This document shows positions 7,798 to 16,565 of a stretch of 34,760 bases of DNA, in pieces. The DNA lies in NCBI GenBank assembly GCA_913049785.1, contig CAJWXP010000022.1, forward strand, positions 1 to 34,760. Direction: 5' to 3'. The stretch is from an uncultured Dehalococcoidia bacterium. Its GTDB lineage: Bacteria > Chloroflexota > Dehalococcoidia > Lucifugimonadales > UBA1127. The notes under the pieces were generated by a model. That model saw only the letters and a program-made list of their open reading frames with translations, did no database searches and was not told where the DNA came from. The position numbers and the translations under genes are program-made. Position 1 is the first letter of the stretch, and the number at the start of each line of letters is the position of its first letter.

Positions 7798-9807
7798 TTA
7801 GATCTTGGCCGCCTCTGCCTCCTTATGCTGGTCCACAACCTTCTGGGTCATGTTCGGTGGCAGAGGCTCGTAGTGGTCGACCTCCATCTTGAAGCTCGCA
7901 CGACCCTGGGTCAGCGATCGGAGATCCAGGGCGTATCGCTGCACCTCGGGCAACGGAACATTGGCCTCCACCACGGTGCGGCCATCGTCCTGGGGGATCA
8001 TCCCAAGGATGCGGCCACGCTTGCTGTTGAGGTCGCCGATGATCTCACCGGTGAACGAGTCCGGCGTGGTCACTCGCAGCAGCATGACCGGCTCCAAGAG
8101 TTGGGGCGAGCCCTCTGCGAATGCCTTCTTCATAGCGAAGTAGCCACAGGTCTCAAAGTCGTTGCTGGCGGAGTCCACCGGGTGGTAGCTGCCATCATAG
8201 AGGATGGCCTTGGTCTCCACCACGGGGTATCCTGCCACAATCCCTTCGGCCCAGGCACGTCGTACACCCTTCTCCACCGCCGGGATGAACTCCTTGGGAA
8301 CGGAACCGCCAACCACCTCTGTGGCGAACTCGCCTTCAGAACCGCCGGCGCCGTGCTCTACCCGCAACATGATGTGGGCAAAGTGGCCATGCCCGCCCGA
8401 TTGCTGCTTGTGCCGGTGCTCCACTTTCGTGGTGCCGCCTATGGTCTCCTTGTACGGCACTCGAGGTGTCTGAAGCAGCAGGTGGACGCCGAACTTCCGC
8501 TCTGCGCGCTGCACCATCACGCTCAAATGCGCATCTCCCATGCCGGAAAGGAGCGACTCCCCGGTCTTCTGGTCGCGGACAAAGTGCAGGCTCGGGTCCT
8601 CTTCGGAAAGTCGAGCAAGCGCGGTTCCCATCTTGTCCGTATCGCCCTTGGTCTTGGGGTAGACAGCCATCTGGTACACGGGATCCGGGAAAGCGATGCC
8701 TTCCAACTCCACCACGTGGTCCTTGGCACTAAGGGTATCGCCGGTAACGGTATCGCCCAGCCTCCCCACAGCGCCTATCTCTCCGGCCACCAGGGACGTC
8801 ACATGCTCCTGGTTCTTCCCCATCGGTATAAAGAGCTGCCCCACATGCTCAGCCTTCTCCCTGGCAGCGTCATACACTTCCGTGTTGCTGTTGAGGGTGC
8901 CGCTAAAGACCTTGAGGAACGTCAGCTTGCCCACATGGGAATCGGCCGATGTCTTGAAAGCCAGCACAGAAAGAGGTTCGGCCGGTTTCGCCGCAGTGCG
9001 ACCCTCGGCGGGCGATGGCACCAGCGCCACCAGGGCATCCAACAACTCCTCGCCACCTATGCCGTGGGTCGCAGACGCAGCCAGCACCGGGACTGCTGTC
9101 CCACCGGCCACCGCCTGTTTCAACGGCTCCAACAACTCATCGTCAGAGAGGGTGCCTTGCTCAAGCCACTTGGTCGCAATGTCGTCGTCTGTCTCGGCGA
9201 TCGATTCCACCAGACCCTCTCGAGCCCGGTCGAACGCTGCCTGCACCTCGCCGGGTATGGTGTCCGGGGCCGGAAGTAGGCTCACCACGCCCTTGAAATC
9301 GTGTTCCTGACCGATCGGCACCTGCAGGGCAAAACACTCTTTACCCAGGGTGTTGCGGATATCCTCCACGGTTGCTAGGTAGTCCGCGTTCTCTCGATCG
9401 AGCTTGTTCACGACGATGATGCAGGGGATGCCCTGACGTTTGACCTCTTTCCACATCTGCTCAGTACCAACCTCCACCCCTGCGCCTGCTGCCACTACCA
9501 GAACGGCAGCGTCGGCCACACGGAGGGCAGAGAGAGCATCGCCGATGAAGTCGAAGTAACCGGGGGTATCAAGGAGGGTGACTTTGTGGTCTTTCCAGAC
9601 ACAGGGAAGAACCGACAGCTGGGTGCTGTGAGTGCGTTTGATAGCCTCGGGCTCATAGTCGCCCGTTGAGGTTCCGTCCTCAGTCTTCCCGAGCCGGGTG
9701 ATGGCCCCTGAGGCCAACAGGAGTGCCTCTCCTAAGGACGTCTTCCCTGCTCCGCTGTGAGAAAGCAGGACGACGTTACGTAGTTGCTCAGTGGTAAAGG
9801 TACCCAT
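7798..9807 (-). CDS. EF-G-like translational GTPase paralogue
   Basis: 669 residues. G1 SHSGAGKT at 16-23, G3 DTPGYFDF from 81 and G4 NKLDRE at 135-140 show a GTPase. Later regions carry EF-G domains II-V, such as RVPYKETI and the C-terminal EANVPLPEVQRYALDLRSLTQG. The divergent P-loop, the absence of a normal RGITI G2 motif and the short length versus about 690-700 match the EF-G-like family (FusA2/EF-G2 type), not canonical EF-G. Its role in translation is less certain than for FusA; it may have lost translocase activity. The ATG at 9807 has GAGGAGG upstream. A good promoter lies at 9842-9870. Confidence 0.92.
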   Translation of the reverse strand: MGTFTTEQLRNVVLLSHSGAGKTSLGEALLLASGAITRLGKTEDGTSTGDYEPEAIKRTHSTQLSVLPCVWKDHKVTLLDTPGYFDFIGDALSALRVADAAVLVVAAGAGVEVGTEQMWKEVKRQGIPCIIVVNKLDRENADYLATVEDIRNTLGKECFALQVPIGQEHDFKGVVSLLPAPDTIPGEVQAAFDRAREGLVESIAETDDDIATKWLEQGTLSDDELLEPLKQAVAGGTAVPVLAASATHGIGGEELLDALVALVPSPAEGRTAAKPAEPLSVLAFKTSADSHVGKLTFLKVFSGTLNSNTEVYDAAREKAEHVGQLFIPMGKNQEHVTSLVAGEIGAVGRLGDTVTGDTLSAKDHVVELEGIAFPDPVYQMAVYPKTKGDTDKMGTALARLSEEDPSLHFVRDQKTGESLLSGMGDAHLSVMVQRAERKFGVHLLLQTPRVPYKETIGGTTKVEHRHKQQSGGHGHFAHIMLRVEHGAGGSEGEFATEVVGGSVPKEFIPAVEKGVRRAWAEGIVAGYPVVETKAILYDGSYHPVDSASNDFETCGYFAMKKAFAEGSPQLLEPVMLLRVTTPDSFTGEIIGDLNSKRGRILGMIPQDDGRTVVEANVPLPEVQRYALDLRSLTQGRASFKMEVDHYEPLPPNMTQKVVDQHKEAEAAKI

Positions 9808-9841
9808 AGGGTGTATACCTCCTCACGCCACGATGGCACTG

Positions 9842-9870
9842 ATTCTAATCACGCCTCCCCATCATTGCAA
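9842..9870 (-). promoter_or_regulatory. Sigma70-type promoter of the EF-G-like gene
   Basis: On the minus strand TTGCAA (9870-9865) is followed after exactly 17 bases by TAGAAT (9847-9842). Transcription would begin near 9835, giving a leader of about 28 bases containing the GAGGAGG site at 9824-9818. Confidence 0.6.
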
Positions 9871-10032
9871 CCACCCTTGACAAACCCGCCTTGCCTAAGC
9901 CTTATCGACTTAGCTTTAATGACATGACGCCCAGATGAATCGTGTTAGAGGCGGCCCCGTCTCTCCCTGAGATGCTATCTGGATGTCGTGCTGCTAATTC
10001 GGCGCAAGGTTTTCTGCCACCAAATAGCGGGA

Positions 10033-10581
10033 TTAGGACTCCTGACGCAGATAGTACGTCAGCCAAAAGCGCCAAGCCCATGCGCCAGCCAGAAGCGTCG
10101 GGAGGGCGATGTGGACCAGGGAGTTGAAGGGGTTCAGGTCATCCAACGTGAATGGGCCAGTTGCCGTCACACTCCAATGGAATGCCCACCCGAAGACCGT
10201 CAAGAGGACAACGTTTGCCGATAAGGTGATTACGAACGCCGCAACGAACCCATCGAACCGGTGCGACCAGGACATTCCCGGTGTAAGAATGACCAGTGGC
10301 GTCAAAAGCACGAGCCCTCCCAGCAGTACCAGACCGTTTAGACCCTCTGCGAACTGTCCTAGGCCCAGCGAGCCCGAACTGCGGAAGATGATCACCGACC
10401 CCGAGGTCTCCACCGCCATATCGCCCGGAAGTAGAAAACTCGGGAAATTCGCTAATAGAGTCACGTATTTAGGAGCAATCACCATCCAGGGAATTACTAG
10501 CACTATGATGACTCCTCCCGCGAGTAGGACTCGCCGCTGAAGATGGCTGAGTATCTCTGGAGTCACTGGTGACTTAATCAA
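10033..10581 (-). CDS. Polytopic membrane protein, unknown function
   Basis: 182 residues from a TTG start at 10581, chosen because GGAG lies five bases upstream and because this TTG overlaps the stop of the 51-codon gene before it as TTGA. The frame is open further upstream, but that part is simply the other reading of the upstream gene. Four hydrophobic segments are visible, beginning VLLAGGVIIVLVIPWMVIA, then LVLLGGLVLLTPLVIL, FVITLSANVVLLTVFGW and a C-terminal one. A loop carries GMSWSHRFDG. No family recognised. Confidence 0.6.
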   Translation of the reverse strand: MIKSPVTPEILSHLQRRVLLAGGVIIVLVIPWMVIAPKYVTLLANFPSFLLPGDMAVETSGSVIIFRSSGSLGLGQFAEGLNGLVLLGGLVLLTPLVILTPGMSWSHRFDGFVAAFVITLSANVVLLTVFGWAFHWSVTATGPFTLDDLNPFNSLVHIALPTLLAGAWAWRFWLTYYLRQES

Positions 10582-10733
10582 TATGTCTCCTGTATAACCT
10601 GTGATCTGGTGCTTCTGCGAAGCCAAGCGATCCAGAACATAAATGAGGTGAGGATCATCACGGACTGCCACACCAGGAGATTGGCTACATCGAGGGCCTC
10701 ATTCCAGACGACTCCGATGAGAATCATGCTCAT
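10578..10733 (-). CDS. 51-residue small membrane protein, coupled to the next gene
   Basis: ATG at 10733 with GGGAG eight bases upstream; the TGA at 10578-10580 overlaps the TTG start of the following membrane gene. The peptide begins MSMILIGVVWNEALD, carries a hydrophobic helix around residues 18-39 (LLVWQSVMILTSFMFWIAWL) and ends with a basic then polar tail. Good ribosome site, membrane helix and 4-base overlap all support it as real. It probably works with the 182-residue membrane protein, for example as a partner subunit or targeting peptide, which is inference. Confidence 0.65.
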   Translation of the reverse strand: MSMILIGVVWNEALDVANLLVWQSVMILTSFMFWIAWLRRSTRSQVIQETY

Positions 10734-11026
10734 TTCTTAATCTCCCTGTGTCTTGACTGCCAGCAAAGGGAGACAGATACTGTCGCATCGACCGACCCTG
10801 AGGGTCAGACTACGCATAACAATATCTCGTTCCTGTTCGCTACTTCCCAATAGATGGGAAAGTCCCTTCTCTGACACTACTGCCGTTCTGTTCAAAATTG
10901 CAACGGTCACGAAACTAGGGAGCTTTGTATCAGCTCCAGCATGTTGATGACTGCGCAAGACTCAGATGCCTCTGCCTCCAAGTTATTTGAGACACTTCGA
11001 ATCTGATGAGAAGTCAGGAGAGTTGA

Positions 11027-12196
11027 ATGGTCGAATACAGAATCATCTCTGGGGATGGACACATCGATTTAGCTTGGCTGCCAGAAGACCTGTTTGTGTC
11101 TGAAGCCCCCGCCAGCCTCAAGGAGCGAATGCCTAAAGTGGTCGAAACGAGTGAGGGTCGAATCTGGCAGGTGGAAGGCTCCTTCCTGGGCTCGGTGGCT
11201 AGTGGGGGGCTTACCAGTTTGAACGAGCCATATAAGCCTGGTATCTCTCATCGCCTGGACAAGATGGAGGAGTTGGGCTTCTTCTCCGATGCCCAGATGG
11301 GTAAGTACCACCCCACCACTCCGCATCTGCGAAAAAAAGACCTTGAGGTGGATGGGCTACAAGGGGAGGTAATCTACGGAATCTTAGGGTTTGCCGCTGG
11401 ATTTTCCGACGCAAAGAGCGGAACTCTGAGTCCGGAAGTAATAACGGCTGTATACGACATATACAATACCTGGATCGCTGATTTCTGCAGCAGCAACCCG
11501 GACCAATTTGCTGGGCTAGCCTGTATTGCGAGCCACGATCCACAAGTGGCTGCCAAACAACTACAAAGAGCTGCTGGTCTTGGCCTTAAGGGGGCGGAGA
11601 TCAACGTCGCCGTCGCAACCAAACCCATATATCACAAAGACTGGGACATCCTTTGGGCCACAGCAGCGGAATGTAAGATGCCCATTTCCTTCCACACACT
11701 GGGACTGCCTTACCGCCAACCAGAGCCCGGAACGGAAGAGGAATATCAGTGGATTGACCTGGGTTTGCTGTACAGCCTGTTCCAACTGGCAGGACCCGAA
11801 TTTCTTATCAGCATTCTCCTTTCCGGGGCGTGTGACCGCCATCCCGACTTCAGGTTCGTGTTAGGGGAGTGTGGCGTGGGCTGGCTGCCATACATCCTTG
11901 AACGGATCGATCAGTTGTATGAAGACCGTCTGACCCCTCTGAATCTGAGTATGAAACCAAGCGAGTTCTGGCACCGCCAGGGGTATTCGACCTTCCAAGA
12001 CGAGAGGCTTTCCCAGGAAGTGATTCAAGCTGTAGGGGAGGACAACATTATTTGGGGGTCGGACTATCCCCACCCTGATTGCATATGGCCAGATTCCCAA
12101 GACTTCATCCAGCGCAACCTAGGGGACCTAGATGAAAAGGTGCGATTGAAAGTGGTTCGTGAGAACGCTGGAAAGTTATACGGCTTTTTGGAGTAA
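11027..12196 (+). CDS. Amidohydrolase-2 family protein
   Basis: 389 residues of the amidohydrolase_2 (PF04909-like) TIM-barrel branch. The N-terminal metal motif is ISGDGHID, a D/S-x-H version of HxH common in this subgroup. PISFHTLG in the middle carries a metal-ligand His, and the C-terminal WGSDYPHPDCIWPDS carries the catalytic Asp. Relatives are decarboxylases or hydrolases of small organic acids and amides; the substrate cannot be named. ATG at 11027 with GGAG six bases upstream (11018-11021 area). It stands alone, divergent from the small membrane operon, with 293 bases between them containing nothing else I can support. Confidence 0.88.
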   Translation: MVEYRIISGDGHIDLAWLPEDLFVSEAPASLKERMPKVVETSEGRIWQVEGSFLGSVASGGLTSLNEPYKPGISHRLDKMEELGFFSDAQMGKYHPTTPHLRKKDLEVDGLQGEVIYGILGFAAGFSDAKSGTLSPEVITAVYDIYNTWIADFCSSNPDQFAGLACIASHDPQVAAKQLQRAAGLGLKGAEINVAVATKPIYHKDWDILWATAAECKMPISFHTLGLPYRQPEPGTEEEYQWIDLGLLYSLFQLAGPEFLISILLSGACDRHPDFRFVLGECGVGWLPYILERIDQLYEDRLTPLNLSMKPSEFWHRQGYSTFQDERLSQEVIQAVGEDNIIWGSDYPHPDCIWPDSQDFIQRNLGDLDEKVRLKVVRENAGKLYGFLE

Positions 12197-12285
12197 TCGC
12201 TCCTAGTCGGGTACAAGACCCTGATCTGCGCCATGCGCGGGATGTGTTATTCATAAACCATAGGGGAGAAGCGCCATGAATATCG

Positions 12286-12564
12286 TTAGCTCCAAAGGAT
12301 GTGAGCGGCGTCTCGCAGGTAGTCCGTCATCCGGTGAGCTTCCTCGGGTGAACACCAGGCAGCGCTATCGAAGTACTGTTGACCAAATAGTTGCCAGCCC
12401 CCAAAAGCTACTTGCCACCGTAGCGCATCAAGCCCATTGTCGCTAACCATTATTTTTTTGCTAACCTCATGTTCTTGCGGATTATAGAGGTCGAGACGGG
12501 CATAAAGCGCAACACAGAATTCATTCCATGATGCCAGATACAAGTCCATATGGGGGGGTGTCAC
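12286..12564 (-). CDS. 92-residue hypothetical protein, probably leaderless
   Basis: Starts at a GTG at 12564 (an ATG lies five codons in). There is no ribosome site, but a perfect TATAAT ends six bases before the GTG with AGGACA 17 bases further up, so transcription should begin at the start codon. The protein is rich in Trp, Tyr and Phe (LYLASWNEFCVALYARLDLY; QVAFGGWQLFGQQYF) and ends CSPEEAHRMTDYLRDAAHILWS. It looks like a small globular soluble protein. No family recognised. It converges on the amidohydrolase gene. Confidence 0.5.
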   Translation of the reverse strand: MTPPHMDLYLASWNEFCVALYARLDLYNPQEHEVSKKIMVSDNGLDALRWQVAFGGWQLFGQQYFDSAAWCSPEEAHRMTDYLRDAAHILWS

Positions 12565-12570
12565 GCTGCG

Positions 12571-12599
12571 ATTATATCGGAGAGTTGCAACAATGTCCT
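12571..12599 (-). promoter_or_regulatory. Promoter placing transcription start at the GTG of the 92-residue gene
   Basis: On the minus strand AGGACA (12599-12594; four of six matches to the consensus, GACA intact), 17 bases, TATAAT (12576-12571), six bases, then GTG at 12564. The predicted start of transcription coincides with the start codon. Confidence 0.55.
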
Positions 12600-12888
12600 A
12601 GGAAGTGTTGCTCTTCCACCAGGGTCTTCGGAGGTGCAGCAGCAATCAGCGTCTCTTCAGATTTGAAACAGTTTCATCGATAAAGCGTAATTAGTTGGCC
12701 TCTTCGAGGGTGTGTTTGCTGCGACAGCCGAGCGGTTCAGCCCGAGGGTTCTACGCGTGAGGGACGACAACTGGACCGTGGTGGCTGGCGTCATTGACCG
12801 TCATGGGCATTCTGTTCCGGGCGGCAGCGTAGTGCTCCTATCGCCTGCTATACTGACACCACTCTGAATACCCCTTGAAGGGCAAACT
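12600..12888. other. Intergenic stretch before the DUF3303 gene
   Basis: Contains one plus-strand open frame (GTG 12712 to TGA 12865-12867, 51 residues, with NWTVVAGVIDRHGHSVPGG). It has codon choice like neighbouring genes but no ribosome site and no recognised family. It could be a gene remnant next to the damaged recombinase. No promoter or RNA gene identified. Confidence 0.3.
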
Positions 12889-13230
12889 ATGCTATTTGTG
12901 ACGTTGATGTCCTACAAATCCCACCTGACTCGACAGCAGATCGATGAGGCCTCCCAACGCAGGGCTCGGTGGTCCTACCCGCCAGGCCTAGAACTCATCG
13001 CAGAGTACTGGGTTCAAGGGAGCCCCCAAGTCATCACCATTGTTGAGGCAGAGGAGATTGGGCCTGTACTCGCGGCAAACTACACCTGGGCAGACGTATT
13101 CGATATCAACACGCACCCGGCACTGACGGTGAACGACGGCCTTCAGGCACTTCAGATGACTGGCGTGATAAAACGCCGTGGCCGACGGCCTAAAGCACTG
13201 GCTGCAGCCATGCGCGCCGCAGGTAAATAG
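12889..13230 (+). CDS. DUF3303-like small protein
   Basis: 113 residues. The start MLFVTLMSYKSHLT, then WSYPPGLELIAEYWVQGS and VITIVEAE, matches the DUF3303 ferredoxin-like small-protein pattern, in which a body of about 90 residues ends near a TWADVFDINTHPALTV-type segment. The function of the family is unknown. A basic C-terminal extension (IKRRGRRPKALAAAMRAAGK) could contact nucleic acid. ATG at 12889 has GAAGGG eight bases upstream. It lies between unrecognised DNA and the truncated recombinase, so it may be cargo or host sequence beside an old insertion. Confidence 0.75.
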   Translation: MLFVTLMSYKSHLTRQQIDEASQRRARWSYPPGLELIAEYWVQGSPQVITIVEAEEIGPVLAANYTWADVFDINTHPALTVNDGLQALQMTGVIKRRGRRPKALAAAMRAAGK

Positions 13231-13347
13231 TAAGCCGCTCGATTGGCTTCATCAACGGTGGAAGTCGAAGAACCTTCGGATTTCTAAACCCAGCGAGCTT
13301 AAGGAACAGATCGAGACCCATGAAGACCGCAGAACGACAGCCACAAC

Positions 13348-14469
13348 ATGGCTAGAGCCAAAGGCACAATATCCCAGACTGGCCGTGCACCTTATGGATA
13401 TCGGGCCATTAAACGCGCTGACGGCAAACATTGGGAGCAAATTCCCAGCGAAGTTGCAACAGTACGAGAGATGTACGATTTGTCTGCGGCCCAGAACTTC
13501 GGCTTCAAACAAATTGCCGTTACCTTAAATGGTTCCGGGTCTCTAACGCGTAGCGGTACTCAATGGGGAGCGTATACGATTCAGTACATCCTCACCAACG
13601 AATCTCTGGTCGGCACACTCGTAAAACGTGAGTCACCCACCACAAAGGGACACAAAGCGAAAGAGTTGGCAAGAATATCCGATTATTTCCCATCAATCCT
13701 ATCTCAAGATGAATGGGGAAAGCTAGAAGAACGGCTGGCCATCCGGCGGGAACACCCCTGGGGTCGCGTTCAAGGGAGTGGGTTTCTTCTTAGTGGAATA
13801 GCGCGGTGTGGACACTGTGGTGGGTCCATGGTGGGGTGTTATGGTTCCCCGCTAGACGATGGCACCGGGTACAAGCATCTGTACTACCGCTGCTCGAAAG
13901 CCCTCATCTCTAAGGAATTGTGTGAATTCAGACGATTCTACAAGGCGGAAATCATTGAAGACGCGACAGTGGGATTTCTTCGCCAGTTCACTAACCCCTC
14001 GAACATGCAGGAATATCAACATCCGGTTAAAAGTTCAACCGGCCACGTCAATCGATTGAATCGCGAACAGGACAACTCTCAAAATCAAACCCCTGAGGAA
14101 GCTCTCCAAGAACGTCTGGAGATGCTCGATCTAATGGTAATGACAAAGGTATCGTCGAACAGAGCAAGATCTCAGCGGGCACATGGCTCTTTAACGAGGC
14201 AGCAGAAGAACCATTCCATTCAGGCCCCACCAGAGGAGCAACAGATGATTTCAGACACACTTCGAAGGCTAACGTCAAAGGTGGACACATTCTTGGAGGT
14301 TTTGGAGAGTCATGATCTCCGAAATTCGAAGTCATTATTGCAACTCATCCTGAAACAAGTCCGTGTGTATCAAAGAGGCGGTCTAGAGCTGGAGATCAGA
14401 GTGAAAACAAGTGCTGCATGGTCTTTGCAAGGGGTTGTCGGTGTCCCACCAAGTCACGACTCTATTTGA
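13348..14469 (+). pseudogene. Serine recombinase lacking its catalytic resolvase domain
   Basis: 373 residues open. TGRAPYGYR near residues 11-19 begins the Recombinase domain (PF07508-like). LSGIARCGHCGGSMVG near 148-163 with later YYRCSK and a further Cys forms the zinc ribbon (PF13408-like). A polar linker and a C-terminal helical part ending VYQRGGLELEIRV follow, as in large serine integrases. The N-terminal domain of about 140 residues with the nucleophilic Ser is absent. In frame, a TGA lies nine codons before the ATG, and none of the three frames in the 117 bases after the DUF3303 gene shows a resolvase domain. No ribosome site precedes the ATG. Best read as a 5'-deleted integrase remnant. 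Confidence 0.8.
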
Positions 14470-14552
14470 AGAATCTTCTTCACTTGCGCGGATTCCGCCT
14501 ATTGCCTCAAACCCAGTTAATAGGGTGTCCGGTTAAGATCGAGAATTGTATT

Positions 14553-14592
14553 GGGGCCAGCCCCTATCCCCCCCCTCACCGGTGATTGAGGG
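14553..14592. repeat. Small hairpins just after the recombinase remnant
   Basis: GGGGCCAGCCCC at 14553-14564 forms a 4-bp hairpin. A second inverted repeat, CCCTCA (14573-14578) and TGAGGG (14587-14592), encloses the palindrome TCACCGGTGA (14576-14585). Inverted-repeat structure next to a serine recombinase gene is compatible with an old attachment-site end, but no second copy was found in the window. Confidence 0.25.
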
Positions 14593-14634
14593 AGATACGA
14601 CTTCCGGATTACGTAGTCAGATTTTTAAGCTTGA

Positions 14635-14661
14635 AATCAAAACAATCCGGTTGTTTTGATT
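14635..14661 (-). terminator. Perfect 11-bp hairpin downstream of the cyclase gene
   Basis: AATCAAAACAA, loop of five (TCCGG), TTGTTTTGATT. It sits about 40 bases past the stop of the minus-strand cyclase gene. The stem itself is AT-rich and minus-strand sequence after it is moderately T/A-rich, so it may terminate that gene. It could also belong to the end of the mobile-element remnant. Confidence 0.4.
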
Positions 14662-14701
14662 AGCTCATTGATCACTTGGTATCCATGCGCCTCCTAGCCC
14701 A

Positions 14702-15325
14702 TTATTCCGGCAGGAGAATGACCCTGGCGGGGGCCCCTTCGCTTCCCTCTATCTTCATGGGAAGACAAACAAGTTTATATCTGCCAGGAGACACCTGCCG
14801 CAGATCCAGTCCTTCCACTACAACGATTTCGTTGTCTAGAAGTGTGCGGTGTACCGACAGGTCAAGATTACCAGGAGCATCTATAGATAAGTAATCTATT
14901 CCCACCAAACGGGCACCGTTGTCTATGAGCCAATCAGCAGCGTCTACAGTGAGTCCGACGTAGTCGTTTTGGAATTCAGGGCGATCCCAGAGGGAAGAGT
15001 TGTGTGTTTTGAACAACACGCGTTCCTCACTTACAGCGATATCGCATTTCTCAAGGAACCCCATGGTGATCGGGCCTTGTCCAATGAACTCCACGACTAG
15101 AGCAGTCCCAAGCATTACTTCCAGGTCTAGCTCATCGACAGTCTTACCCCCCTCAAACAGGTGGGATGGTGCATCGACGTGGGTCCCAATATGAGCGCTG
15201 AGGGTCAAAAGGGATACATCAGCCGTTTTACCATTGGCTATTGCTTGGACCAACCGACGTTTAAAACTGGGATCACCCAGATAAGTTGGTACCTTTGAAC
15301 TTAACGCTAACGTCACGTCCCACAT
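14702..15325 (-). CDS. Cyclase-family metal-dependent hydrolase (kynurenine formamidase-like)
   Basis: 207 residues from the ATG at 15325, chosen because AAGGGAGGGG lies just upstream and the protein then begins MWDVTLALSSKVPTYLGDP, as in the family. An in-frame ATG eight codons earlier is less likely. The signature H45-x-G-T-H49-x-D51-x-P53-x-H55 is the metal site of PF04199 cyclases/kynurenine formamidases. The family hydrolyses N-formylkynurenine, isatin or related amides; the substrate here is open. GIDYLSIDAPG and HRTLLDNEIVVVEGLDL in the C-terminal half are also typical. With the nearby amidohydrolase it suggests catabolism of cyclic or aromatic amides, though the genes are not an operon. 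Confidence 0.9.
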   Translation of the reverse strand: MWDVTLALSSKVPTYLGDPSFKRRLVQAIANGKTADVSLLTLSAHIGTHVDAPSHLFEGGKTVDELDLEVMLGTALVVEFIGQGPITMGFLEKCDIAVSEERVLFKTHNSSLWDRPEFQNDYVGLTVDAADWLIDNGARLVGIDYLSIDAPGNLDLSVHRTLLDNEIVVVEGLDLRQVSPGRYKLVCLPMKIEGSEGAPARVILLPE

Positions 15326-16565
15326 AGTGTCATCCCCTCCCTTCTCCATCCTCTGATGGTTTGGTTCGCACTCAAGAGTCTGGTTACCAATAGATTCTGA
15401 AGTGTTTCAACTCTTCCCCGCAGCTCTCTAAATCGAATCCCTCAAGCCACCAAACCAGAATCAGAGCACCTTTTTATTAAATTGAATTGCGTCATTCCAA
15501 TATCGGAAGTTTCGCTTGTTGAGTGACCAAGCAAAATTACGAATAATTGTTAGTGGCGCTCAACGTTACGTACCATCGCCCGGTCCTTCTACCTAAACAC
15601 CTAGGTGGTCGTCACTGTTCACGGCAAAGAATGGGCACTGAAAGCAACTATGAACGTCGATCAAAGCTTTCGACAAGTATTGGCCGAATGTCGATCCAGT
15701 TTTCGAAAGTGCAACTTTGATCTTGGTTAATACTTCAAGAACACAAGAACCCATAATGAAACCACGATAGTTAGGCCCAAGACTGATCCTATCCGCACCA
15801 TCAGTTTTGGTGTCAGACCGGGTGTTAATCGTTGCACTCCTCGGAGCAAGCCGACTCCCTTCCGCTCGTCCTTGATGCAAAGACTCAAATCGAACCACTT
15901 CATCGCAAATTGCCTGCGTAGAAGCTGCAACAAATATGATTGGCCATAAAAATTAAGCTTCACCAATAACCAGTTCAATTCGTATAGCTTGAAGCCTTAG
16001 TCCCCGTGCACGGTAGCGTAAGGAAAATCTTTTCGCACCTTGCTAATCTAACACAGTAGTCGGAGTCATCACCTAGGAGAGGAACGAAACCATAATGCGC
16101 ATACACACAACGAGGACGAAGTTAAACGTTCGACATTTTTGAAAAAAGTCATCATTCGTATTTCGATCATGTTGCGGTTAGATACACTGCTTTTTGTACT
16201 GTCACTCAGCAATTCTATCCTGTTAACGTTCTACTGTCCTACTGTGGCCCTATCTAAAGTAACAGACAGCCAACTGAACTAAAGCGGCTCCGCTCAGCTA
16301 GTCAATCCCCATCCAAACTTACTCTCTACATAGCGTTCTGCGCATAATTTACTCGGTTATAAGGGAAATCGATTGTTAGTGACTTTCGCATACTGACCCC
16401 TCAGTTCGAACCGAAGGGAATAAATTCCGGTGTTCTTACGCCGTGGCGAATTCGTAGCCAGATCGTTCACGATTGGCATTCGACCTGATGATTGGTAGAA
16501 TCAGTAATTTGAGGTCAGATGAAAACGCAGTTTACAAACCAAACCGCTCCTCGAAAGGTTCAAAG
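15326..16565. other. 1.2-kb AT-rich region without a supported gene
   Basis: Composition is visibly AT-richer than the flanks and stops are frequent in all frames. The longest frames are on the minus strand. At 15727-15978 the frame has a hydrophobic C-terminal segment and an internal ATG that could encode 58 residues; at 15593-15898 a frame overlaps it. Neither has a good ribosome site or a family I recognise. No tRNA, rRNA or terminator was seen. It may be decayed DNA at the left side of the sugar-nucleotide island, or a long upstream region for the gene at 16566. Confidence 0.4.

Noticed and set aside
7783-9279. Long plus-strand open frame (498 codons)
   Set aside because: Exactly antisense to the EF-G-like gene; the protein is His/Arg/Leu-rich without motifs.
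10737-10958. 73-codon minus-strand frame ending just before the 51-codon membrane gene
   Set aside because: TTG start without a ribosome site and no family; the position is suggestive, but the sequence gives no support.
12712-12867. 51-codon GTG frame before the DUF3303 gene
   Set aside because: No ribosome site or homologue recognised; described only as part of the intergenic stretch.
15593-15978. Two overlapping minus-strand frames in the AT-rich gap
   Set aside because: No convincing start signals and no recognised motifs; kept only as part of the gap description.
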